Of a stretch of 64,000 nucleotides of DNA, positions 58,901 through 64,000 are shown one piece after another. The first letter of the stretch is position 1; each line of letters starts with the position of its first letter. The translations under genes and the position numbers were made by a program. Source of the stretch: Cryptomeria japonica (lineage: Eukaryota > Streptophyta > Pinopsida > Cupressales > Cupressaceae). A model generated the notes under the pieces. It was given only the letters and a program-made list of their open reading frames with translations. It did no database searches and was not told where the DNA came from. The stretch lies in NCBI RefSeq assembly GCF_030272615.1, contig NC_081413.1, forward strand, positions 554,181,136 through 554,245,135, written 5' to 3'.

Positions 58901-60989
58901 AACATGCCCCAAGTCTGCTGTCATAGTTTTGTGAAATATGCCGATCGATGGATCTTGGAAACTTTGAACACTTCTTCACAAATCTTATTCTTGAAACTGA
59001 CAGGTTCAAATAAGAAGCAATCTCTTCATCTTTAGGAGGCCTTCTAAACTTCCGGTATAAAGATATCTTTGTTTTTCTTATTTTCAACAAAGTATCAATA
59101 AGATATCCCTGCACAGTAAAGTACAAATTATCTTCAATACACTGGAGAAAAATATCCAGTACAAAAGGCATTTGCATCTTGCTTGATATTGGAACAAAAA
59201 TCTACTGATGTCTCCCAAAAAAATCCATGCCAAATTCCAAACAAACTTCATTAACTTGCAAAAAGACAAAAAAGCATTACAGGTAACCGGATTGTCCTTG
59301 AATTCTTGGTTATTGCATCTGTGACAGCTTGTCTAATCCACCAATAAACATATGTCGAAAACTTAAAGCCCTTCTTGTAATCAAACTTTTCAGCTCCCCG
59401 GAGGAGACCTAAGCATCCTTCCTGCATTTGAAATTTCATGTTGAGGTCTTTGTGAATAGAAAATGAACAATAGAGATGTTTAAGAAACACAAGATGAATA
59501 TAATAGCTATAAACCATGTCCTATGCAATTATGCTTCTCACCTGAATGAGATCTGGTAGGCTCACGCCTTTTCCCTCATACATCTTGGCAACTGATATAA
59601 CCAACCGTATGGCACCTTTGACAATTTTATCTTTGCAATATTGCCCTGCCAGTAATTTCCTATACAAAGTTCCCTGATCTAGACCAACAGCTTCTGCCCA
59701 TTGGGCTGGAGTTGGTTCATGTCCAACTTTAATTTTAACTCTTGCCCTAATCTTCTCCAATTTTCGCAGGTCCTTAAACAGAAAGAGACCATCAGAATAC
59801 CACAAAAAGCTTCAAATGTGAACAAAGACAAGCATAGTCTTGTACATCACAAGTTATGTCTACCATTCTATGGATATTTTCAACAAAAAAGTTATCATGA
59901 ACACAGCCTAGTTTTACATTATGGCTTACCTGTGGCAAAAGCAGACATAACAAGTAAACTATTTCTGTTGACTATAATGATGTATGATTAGAGGCAAAAG
60001 AAAATTTTCAGTAAGAGATTTACCTTTAGTCCTTGACAGAATTCAGCTTCATTATCAGCTAAGAAGATTCTGCTGACCATATCGTGGTGCATGTATGATG
60101 GGTCGACAGAAGGCACAGTGATCATCTTAGACTTTTTAGTAGATAGGACAGAAACTGATTTGGGACGAACTGCTGTAGTCTTTTCTAATAATCCCGCCTT
60201 CATAATTCTTGTTCTCAATTTCTTCTTGGATCTTGTTGTTTTCTCCACTACATTTTGAGAGACCTGAATGGAATTGGCCTCAAATTTGGATAAAACAGAA
60301 GATTCTCTTTCAAGTTGAGGATGGTAAGTGAAAGAACTTGCTCCATTTAAACTACATTGTGCTCCTGAATTCCTCTCAGCATGCTTGGATTCTTTAAATA
60401 ATTTGACAAGTCCAAGCACTTCAATTTGGGTAAGTTTCTCCCTTTCAGATCTTTGTAAATCTCCATTTGAAAGCAACTTGGCTTTTGGAAGATTCTGGAT
60501 ATCTTCCCAAATCACTGCTACATCCCTAGCAGCGTTTCTAGCTTCTGCTGATGCACTTTCTGTGTCCAACTCTTCAATTTTCAACAACATTGCTTCGCCT
60601 ATGGTGGCCTCTACAATTACCTGCATTACAATCAGAAGTAGTCAAGAACAGCAACCAGCCTATATTTAATGTAGTAATACAGTAAAATTTTCTTCTCTAG
60701 CATTCAATAATTATCTAAAACACTATAGTAATACTGTGGCTATTAAAATTTTCATCAACACCTTATATTTCATCTGATGTTTGACTCATCACAAACAGGG
60801 TTTGGCACATTATGCTCACCTTGGGCTGCATGGAAATTGCCTGAGTCTTGTATGAAAAACTTTCTTCAGCAGCCAAAACAGAAGAATGGGATTTTGTCGC
60901 AAGGATATGAACATTTCCAGAGGAACAAGGCATAACAGTTGTGGTTGATATTATGGATGTCTCTGAACAAGACGCTTGTGGAAGTTTTG
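40676..60989 (-). CDS. Plastid-type sigma-70 factor (nuclear gene), partial at the 5' end
   Basis: Sigma factors of this type are made in the cytosol, imported into plastids and direct the bacterial-type plastid RNA polymerase to promoters. Six exons join in frame on the minus strand: 60,989-60,820, 60,620-60,024, 59,772-59,542, 59,421-59,281, 59,108-58,908 and 40,957-40,676 (about 539 codons). The order is a long variable N-terminal part, region 2 ([20 protein letters not shown]), region 3 ([17 protein letters not shown]) and region 4 ([15 protein letters not shown], then [10 protein letters not shown], the -35-element helix-turn-helix). All introns from the second exon on are phase 0. The first visible exon starts in phase 1, so at least one 5' exon with the start codon and transit peptide is missing. 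The paralogue (SIG1-SIG6 type) cannot be assigned safely. No stop or shift breaks the coding exons, so it is probably functional. Confidence 0.9.
41170..41372. repeat. Tandem duplication of about 100 bp
   Basis: TAGAATTCCAT..CAATTTAGAAAAAATC..ATTAATATCAAG occurs twice in a row with small differences, starting at 41,170 and 41,268. It is inside the last sigma intron, about 210 bp from the exon. Confidence 0.85.
41373..43385. other. Intronic sequence without a recognised feature
   Basis: No element ends or protein motifs recognised. A short direct repeat (TGCTGAAAAGCTCACTAG) occurs at about 41,981 and 42,013. Open frames around 42,524-42,757 on both strands overlap each other and match nothing I know. 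Confidence 0.5.
43386..44215 (+). pseudogene. hAT transposase pseudogene, N-terminal piece
   Basis: Starts at ATG 43,386 with [10 protein letters not shown] and PLWRHVQML, the usual start before a BED zinc finger. The finger region is frameshifted; a VKAHL remnant reads near 43,550. From 43,987 it continues [20 protein letters not shown] and SPYWQEI, the conserved block before the catalytic domain of plant hAT transposases. After [12 protein letters not shown] (about 44,139-44,175) an in-frame stop appears, and similarity ends near 44,215 at an insertion. The piece is inside the sigma intron on the opposite strand. Confidence 0.85.
43766..43949 (+). repeat. 46-bp tandem repeat, four units, inside hAT coding remnant
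   Basis: Four near-identical 46-bp units (TCATCCATTTTGGATAGGAA core) from 43,766. Translated, they repeat SSILDRNEN. Because 46 is not a multiple of three, each unit shifts the reading frame. Confidence 0.95.
44216..47765 (+). other. LTR-derived insertion in the hAT gene, itself holding a solo LTR
   Basis: hAT similarity stops near 44,215 and resumes near 47,768. The insert is rich in ATCA/CATTCAAG-type imperfect repeats (44,680-45,083 and 47,090-47,210). Similar CATTCAAG runs occur in the leader of the intact LTR at 49,840-49,870. It also holds CCCCAATAGGGG (47,725-47,736). Exact ends and target duplication were not found. The solo LTR at 45,084-47,089 is a later insertion into it. Confidence 0.45.
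45084..47089 (+). mobile_element. Solo LTR (2,006 bp)
   Basis: Starts TGTGATGTCCCC and ends GGGGACATTACT; the ends are inverted copies apart from two bases. A perfect CATTC target duplication flanks it (45,079-45,083 and 47,090-47,094). CTATAAATA near 45,875 is a candidate TATA box, which supports plus orientation. No protein motif is present. Confidence 0.8.
47768..49458 (+). pseudogene. hAT transposase pseudogene, catalytic and dimerisation part
   Basis: Resumes with [20 protein letters not shown] (47,784 on), the conserved SDGWTD..RPLINVI block that carries a catalytic Asp. It runs through [10 protein letters not shown], a hydrophobic LKIMLQKLG block, [10 protein letters not shown] (48,809) and [15 protein letters not shown] to the dimerisation region [20 protein letters not shown] (49,052-49,111). 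A GT-AG segment (49,127-49,251, 125 bp) separates this from [13 protein letters not shown] (49,252-49,290), the usual continuation. Several stops and shifts, and a tandem duplication at 47,831-48,095, break the frame. The gene is cut at 49,458 by an LTR element and resumes at 57,224. Confidence 0.9.
47831..48095 (+). repeat. 135-bp tandem duplication in the hAT coding remnant
   Basis: ATGTGATTGCAATGTGCCCT..CAAAATATTGGCCA is repeated from 47,831 and 47,966. The second unit lacks a few bases (CACGTTTTATT in the first is shortened) and has scattered substitutions. Confidence 0.93.
49459..50641 (+). repeat. Non-autonomous element 5' LTR
   Basis: 1,183 bp, TGTAGCGTCC to CGCTTTACA. Contains a GC-rich hairpin (near 49,630), a TATA box (TATATAAA, 49,780-49,787), a CATTCAAG run just downstream, the conserved leader hairpin (50,093-50,117) and one copy of the GAGGACCGTGTGCAC module (50,243-50,257). 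Confidence 0.95.
50093..50117 (+). other. Conserved leader hairpin, GGGGTTTG/CAAACCCC form
   Basis: Perfect 8-bp stem with loop ACCTAAGGG, downstream of the TATA box, so it would be in the transcript. The same hairpin is at 56,670-56,694 in the 3' LTR. A compensated variant lies at 34,732-34,755. Confidence 0.75.
50645..50659 (+). other. Primer-binding site, tRNA not identified
   Basis: TGGTGAACCCGACGT begins four bases after the 5' LTR. TGG pairs with a tRNA CCA end. It is not the initiator-methionine site used by the other elements here. I cannot assign the tRNA. Confidence 0.65.
50660..51823 (+). other. Leader of the non-autonomous element with a repeated GC-rich module
   Basis: AT-rich, non-coding. 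Two copies of a module (AAAAAAGTTGC, then GAGGACCGTGTGCAC, then CGAGCGCCA and GACATTTTTTCC) occur with core positions 51,041-51,055 and 51,663-51,677. Related cores are in each LTR. Confidence 0.75.
51824..53665 (+). pseudogene. Gag of the non-autonomous element, one stop codon
   Basis: Frame from ATG 51,824 ([17 protein letters not shown]) with a TGA at 52,409 in a Pro/Ser/Thr-rich linker, then open to 53,665. The gag core lies at about 52,765-53,250 ([34 protein letters not shown]). A zinc-knuckle variant [14 protein letters not shown] (C-x2-H-x4-H-x4-C) is at about 53,569-53,610, followed by [12 protein letters not shown]. This layout is usual in plant Ty3-gypsy gag. Apart from the one stop and the shift at its end, the frame is well kept, which fits a young element. 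Gag would form the particle. Confidence 0.88.
53631..55265 (+). CDS. Protease-like protein with basic and acidic tail, no polymerase
   Basis: 544 codons, overlapping the gag end in another frame. Real similarity starts at [10 protein letters not shown] (about 53,646). A retropepsin-like domain spans about residues 80-215: [11 protein letters not shown] holds the expected active-site Asp, but the usual D-[ST]-G is D-S-S. KLGYPW stands where related proteins have LLGRPW. The rest is Pro-rich (about 310-380), then strongly basic ([18 protein letters not shown], about 381-398), then acidic ([10 protein letters not shown]). It ends with [10 protein letters not shown] and a hydrophobic tail. The basic cluster could be a nuclear localisation or RNA-binding segment (inference). 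Frame change from gag fits loss of two bases in a CT run. Confidence 0.8.
   Translation: MIIILSVSGVNDKGNTSVAPPNQNLKIFTDPLPSHTSNAIDTNDSSVSPDDLVSMAPNVINFVKQQKIPKEPSITFDSSETIRAPDGPLYIVAKVKNTPCRGVLIDSSCMVNVITEEFLFTLQLNQVIYDETNVVVKLFDAFSSPAIGSITLPIEVHNKSLDVDFAIIPSFEQFRVKLGYPWLSSMKAIASPIHKCLKFPHNGEVVTVNHSLFKPAERISSVPIDYFWPKQFQSLPPRSDYLFKSYQKWKKDMILSLSEPRTPKLDIPIILEKEVLPLKDKTNVFSQEDSQPIPMDVTMPISNKLPKSRPIPPRHDGLGLLPKPNIPPLYGAVPPPSSYGEKRPFSSPIVQPKRPQPKHPSDKDENIPPPQSSQLPTKTRRNRSARERRRKRRLRAQAAASQTLQSPKTPSASIIPFSPQPTIEPKSPKHKMYDGLDPVRVKDPIFINLDDDIDENVIHDENVTPVHSDSEYEYVDVDNHLSNEFSKALILAPRQEHRGLGYEHSPCLDLVIAPSAVLDVPPLACFLPSRNTDQQDRGVDDVLD
55266..56004 (+). other. 3' untranslated region of the non-autonomous element
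   Basis: Non-coding 739 bp ending in the polypurine tract AAAGTGGGGGCTAAA (55,990-56,004). No remnants of reverse transcriptase or integrase are seen in either strand. Confidence 0.85.
56005..57218 (+). repeat. Non-autonomous element 3' LTR, 31 bp longer
   Basis: 1,214 bp. Collinear with the 5' LTR except for a 31-bp extra copy of the GC-rich hairpin unit (56,178-56,237) and about 15 substitutions by eye. Confidence 0.95.
57224..57379 (+). pseudogene. hAT transposase pseudogene, C-terminal tail
   Basis: Directly after the CTTCT duplication. One frame gives [20 protein letters not shown] and then a stop at 57,377-57,379, the short acidic tail typical of plant hAT transposases. It was continuous with 49,453 before the LTR element inserted. 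Confidence 0.75.
57380..58907. other. Remaining intronic sequence, no gene recognised
   Basis: AT-rich. A minus-strand open frame at 57,755-58,027 (90 codons) matches no family I know. No further element ends were detected. Confidence 0.5.
58908..59108 (-). CDS. Sigma factor exon, region 3, ends at a probable GC donor
   Basis: 201 bp (67 codons), acceptor GTGCAG. Encodes [20 protein letters not shown] and [11 protein letters not shown]. No GT in phase 0 is available before the frame ends. GGG|GCATGT at 58,908/58,907 gives the exact in-frame join RLG-EFIADPE, the sequence expected between regions 3 and 4. A missed microexon is the alternative. Confidence 0.8.
59281..59421 (-). CDS. Sigma factor exon, regions 2.2-2.4
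   Basis: 141 bp (47 codons), acceptor ATGCAG and donor [23 protein letters not shown] and [13 protein letters not shown] are the core-binding and promoter -10 recognition and melting segments. The aromatic Y-x-Y-W-W cluster expected for melting is intact. Confidence 0.96.
59542..59772 (-). CDS. Sigma factor exon, start of conserved region 2
   Basis: 231 bp (77 codons), acceptor TTTAAG and donor CAG|GTGAGA. Carries [16 protein letters not shown] and the region 2.1-2.2 block [20 protein letters not shown] followed by LPDLIQ. The intron upstream is 251 bp. Confidence 0.93.
60024..60620 (-). CDS. Sigma factor exon, variable N-terminal region
   Basis: 597 bp (199 codons), acceptor AATGCAG and donor AAAG|GTAAAT. 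It contains an acidic, Ala-rich segment ([19 protein letters not shown]) and a basic segment ([15 protein letters not shown]). Variable N-terminal extensions are typical of plastid sigma factors. The 199-bp intron between this exon and the previous one is 60,621-60,819. Confidence 0.85.
60820..60989 (-). CDS. Sigma factor exon, N-terminal region
   Basis: 170 bp, bounded by TTTTCCAG acceptor (60,991-60,990) and AAG|GTGAGC donor. It reads without stops for 56 codons (for example [12 protein letters not shown]) in the frame that joins to the next exon, and this supports it even though the sequence is not conserved. It begins with two bases of a split codon, so an upstream exon exists. Confidence 0.7.
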
Positions 60990-63900
60990 CTGGAAAATTG
61001 ACACAAGAAAAAAAGTCAATTAGTTGTCTTGATTAACATTTCTTTGTGCTGTAAAAGTTTCACTTTAGTATGAATACAAGTTTTCGGATTCATCCCTGAA
61101 CCCATCCTAAACCTCTTAATTATTACTGTTACAGCCTTTTATTAGGGACACCGTTAAGAGAGTACAAGTTGCATTCCTTTTGTTCTCAAATTGCATTCAG
61201 AAACTCTAGTGCGAAAGGATCACAAAAGTCGGCAAAACTAGAAACACAATAAGCAACCAATTTCCTAAGCTTTCAAAGGAAAACAAATGACAAGATACAA
61301 ACACCGATGTTTGTGTCAAATAAGTTTATTCTGACTTGAGGAAAAGGAATTCAGAGGATCAAGACAAATATTGACATCTGTTTATATCCAAAGGCAAAGA
61401 AAGAGTAAATTGAAATCTGGATTTTTTATCAAGAACCAGTGCAACAAATTTATTCAATTACGGTTTAACCAATCAATTCAGAGAGAAGACGGTAAATAAC
61501 AAAAGCATTCAGTGATACTATATGCATTTTCTTGAGATATGTACGAAGACCTAATTGTCTGTCCCATGGTGTTGTGTGGACAAAACATTGGGTTTTGCAA
61601 ATGTATTTGTGGGAAACACTATTTGACCCAACACAAATAACACTTGCATATCAGAAAGCACAATCTTTATGACTCTAGAGTGAGAATACTTACTGTGGAT
61701 TTTAGGTTTTAATCATCTGGAGCCAACTCTATAAATTACTCACATTGTGTTCCAAACAACTCATCCTTAATTTCAAGCGAGCTGTAGGGAGCAAATAGGG
61801 TCTCTTATGTATTTATGCATATTGATTGGGGGTTGCATGTTGCTGGGTGTATAATATTGCATATATGTATATTTTGACATGTTGTTGATGGCCCCTTGTT
61901 GATATTAGGTTGTAGCTGGTATCTTATTGTTCATCAAGTGTCAATGTTTGAGTAACATTTTGTTGACGGCTACTCATCCAGAAACAGATAGGTTTGTTTA
62001 GTCAATTAACTGGCAGATAGTATTGCAACTGCCACATCATTGCCATAAATGCTTTTAATCTGCTAGTATAAAAGATTTGATTGGCCTATAGAATGGTTTT
62101 TGAGGTTATGCTTCAATATGTCTGATCTCAAACATGAAAATGTGATTGATATGCTTTTGTTCTTCATGAAGTGAAATGGAAATTCTTTCATATGTCCAAA
62201 AAGTCCTTTTTGTTATATCTCTACCCTAGTTTGTATGTTGCTCACGAAGCATGGTCAGGAGCACTATGTATGGCTATACAAATAGTGAGCAAGGTTAGTG
62301 CATTTAGTGTACCTTGCAAATTAGAGAAGATGTTAGTTTCCAGAAAATATGGGTGTGAACGTGATAGCAGACAGCAGAAGGAAGAAATCCTGTCTGAGAA
62401 GGCAAACAACATACAGAGCAGGCTAAGATGAGACAAATAAATTGAAAGGAAGAAGAAAATAAAGAAGCAAGAGAAGAACATAGCAGCATGCAAAGAGAAA
62501 TGGCAGATCAAAGAAAATGATAGAAAAGAGTAAGGTTCATGAAGAAAATGAAAATTGAAGCTGGGAATCAAGAAGAATTGAGGTGACCGTGGAGCCAGAT
62601 ATAAATGAATTAAAATAATCAAAAGAAATGAAAAATGTAAACGTATATGGAGCAGCTATTAAGAAATAAAAAGGACAAGTAGATTTCCACTTAGGGAAAA
62701 TGAAAATGAAGGTAACTGATCTGAATTGGATCATGAAACTAAGTTGAATTCAGTTCAACTAGGTTACAAATCTCACTCTAAAAAACGACTACGACAAGAA
62801 AATTGCAATATTCCAAATACTCCTAATATAGCATATTTCATCAAGAATAAGAGTATTCAAATCAGTGCAAGGATTAAAAAAGATGCAAAGGGGTTCCAAG
62901 GCAATTAGAAGTTCACCTTGGGGCCATGAGAAAACGAAAGCAATGCACAGTTAACTGTTTGTCAAGATAAACCCCAGTTTGGCTTGAGAAAAATACATAC
63001 AGGAGTTTCAGCTTGTGATAAACCCATACAAAAGAGGCAAAAGAAAGACCCAAATGGATCCAAGGAAGCTCAAATGCTTGAATTCTAGCTTTCAAATGCT
63101 CATGTCATTTGGAATCTTTGTTCAGTTCATTTTGCTGAATTTGTGGATGTGAACAGTGTACACCTTTCGAGGGTCATATAAATCTTCTTGGTTTAGTATT
63201 CTTGAAGATGTAGCATGTAATGGTAGTGCGTTGAAAAAAGTTGTTCGTGGTTGAGTTTTCTTGGAGTTGTAGCATGTAATGGTAGTGTATTTTTTCTTTT
63301 TGATAAATTATTAGGGGATCACTATAGGGGGCCTCCACTCAATGCCAAACATACATAAACAAAAATCACAGAACAACCAATACAAAAAACCATTACAATT
63401 TTATTTTCTTGCTTTTTGATCTGGTCACTATATAGCCAGAAAGCAGAAACTTCACAGATTTTTTCTTTGGCTAAATCTCTTTCCAACTAATTGAAGCCTC
63501 AGCTACTTCATAATCCATATAAGAGGAGTCTAATAATGGCTGATGATCACCGCTAGCAATGAATCTTGAAACTGAAAAGCTACTCCCATTACAATTTGCC
63601 TTTCTTGCTTCTTGATTTGGTCCCTATATAGCCAGAAGGCTGAAACTTAATGGATTATTTTTTTGGCTTAACCTCTTTCCAACCAATTGAAGCCTCAGCA
63701 CTTCATAATAGGTATAAGAGGAGTTTAATAATGGCTGATCAATCACTCTTAGCAGTCAATCTGGAAAGTAAAGCTACTCGTCATTCTTTGACATTTGAAA
63801 GAGGTAGAAGGCATCTATGCCCCACACTGGAGCTTGTAGGCCGTTTTGGGGACAAAGGACATAGTAGTGGTTGCACATCCTTATTAGAAACAAGCTTCTC

Positions 63901-64000
63901 AAGCTTATCTTGAAAATCAGCCATGCTTACAAAAATTTCTAGTTACATTTTTGTGAAGAACAATCCAAGGAAGGTACTTGAAGGGGTGGAGAATGGCAAA
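60990..64000. other. 5' side of the sigma gene; first exon not located
   Basis: The missing 5' exon must end in phase 1 with a donor. No candidate with a start codon and transit-peptide-like composition and the right phase could be supported. This may all be intron, or the start may lie beyond the window. Short open frames at 62,171-62,622 overlap on both strands and are not convincing. Confidence 0.5.
63391..63780. repeat. 196-bp direct duplication
   Basis: CATTACAATTT..CTATATAGCCAGAA..GAAGCCTCAGC..ATAATGGCTGAT is present at 63,391 and again at 63,587 with many small differences. Copies are adjacent. Confidence 0.88.

Larger units (their letters stand above)
40958..58907 (-). other. 17,950-bp intron of the sigma gene
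   Basis: Lies between the region 3 and region 4 exons. Contents: tandem duplication (41,170-41,372), hAT transposase pseudogene in three pieces (43,386-57,379), LTR-derived insertion with a solo LTR (45,084-47,089), and a complete non-autonomous LTR element (49,459-57,218). The other introns seen in this gene are only 120-251 bp. Confidence 0.85.

Noticed and set aside
62242-63095. Candidate first exon of the sigma gene on the minus strand
   Set aside because: The frame at 62,913-63,095 ends near a possible donor (CCCCAAG|GTGAAC), but in phase 2, while the next exon needs phase 1. The frame at 62,242-62,622 is low-complexity Phe/Ser/Leu.
63650-63913. 87-codon frame near the right edge
   Set aside because: It begins inside the second copy of a 196-bp duplication and has no recognised domain.

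Overview
This window is nuclear DNA from a land plant. The AT-rich background, several layers of nested LTR retrotransposons with very long LTRs, and one gene whose last intron is about 18 kb all fit a large repeat-rich genome, most plausibly a gymnosperm. That lineage call is inference; nothing in the sequence names the species. There are no prokaryotic genes and no rRNA, tRNA or CRISPR features that I can see.

The only host gene I can support lies on the minus strand from about 60,989 to 40,676. It is a nuclear gene for a plastid-type sigma-70 factor, the promoter-recognition subunit of the bacterial-type plastid RNA polymerase. Six exons can be joined in frame: 60,989-60,820, 60,620-60,024, 59,772-59,542, 59,421-59,281, 59,108-58,908 and 40,957-40,676. 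They give about 539 codons covering sigma regions 2 to 4. The exon with the start codon and transit peptide was not found. The last intron (58,907-40,958, 17,950 bp) holds a decayed hAT transposase gene. That gene is itself split by LTR-derived DNA with a solo LTR, and by a complete non-autonomous LTR retrotransposon.

The left half (4.7-35 kb) is a stack of insertions into an older Ty3-gypsy-like remnant. (i) A 3.9-kb probable solo LTR (5,435-13,072, target duplication TCAAA) is split by a second 3.7-kb probable solo LTR (8,735-12,460, CTTTT). (ii) A Ty1-copia element in reverse orientation (14,896-31,402, GGTTG/GGCTG) is split by an 8.97-kb chromodomain Ty3-gypsy element (16,035-25,008, ATCAA) and by an 819-bp solo LTR (28,315-29,133, GTGAA). 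(iii) An old gag pseudogene with a 504-bp tandem duplication follows at 32-34 kb, then an LTR-like segment. Insertion edges were read from TG...CA termini and matching 5-bp duplications on both sides.

Between the stack and the sigma gene there is a 375-bp TRIM (37,898-38,272, ATGCA) with 159-bp LTRs and a 57-bp internal domain. The rest is microsatellite (1-595), a long inverted repeat (3.5-4.6 kb), minisatellites and unassigned AT-rich DNA.

The most notable points are: the non-autonomous gag-protease element with an altered protease active site; a hairpin in LTR leaders whose stem shows paired, compensating changes between two element families; premature stops in the chromovirus that are all C-to-T type where the original codon is clear; and a probable GC-AG splice junction on the 18-kb sigma intron.
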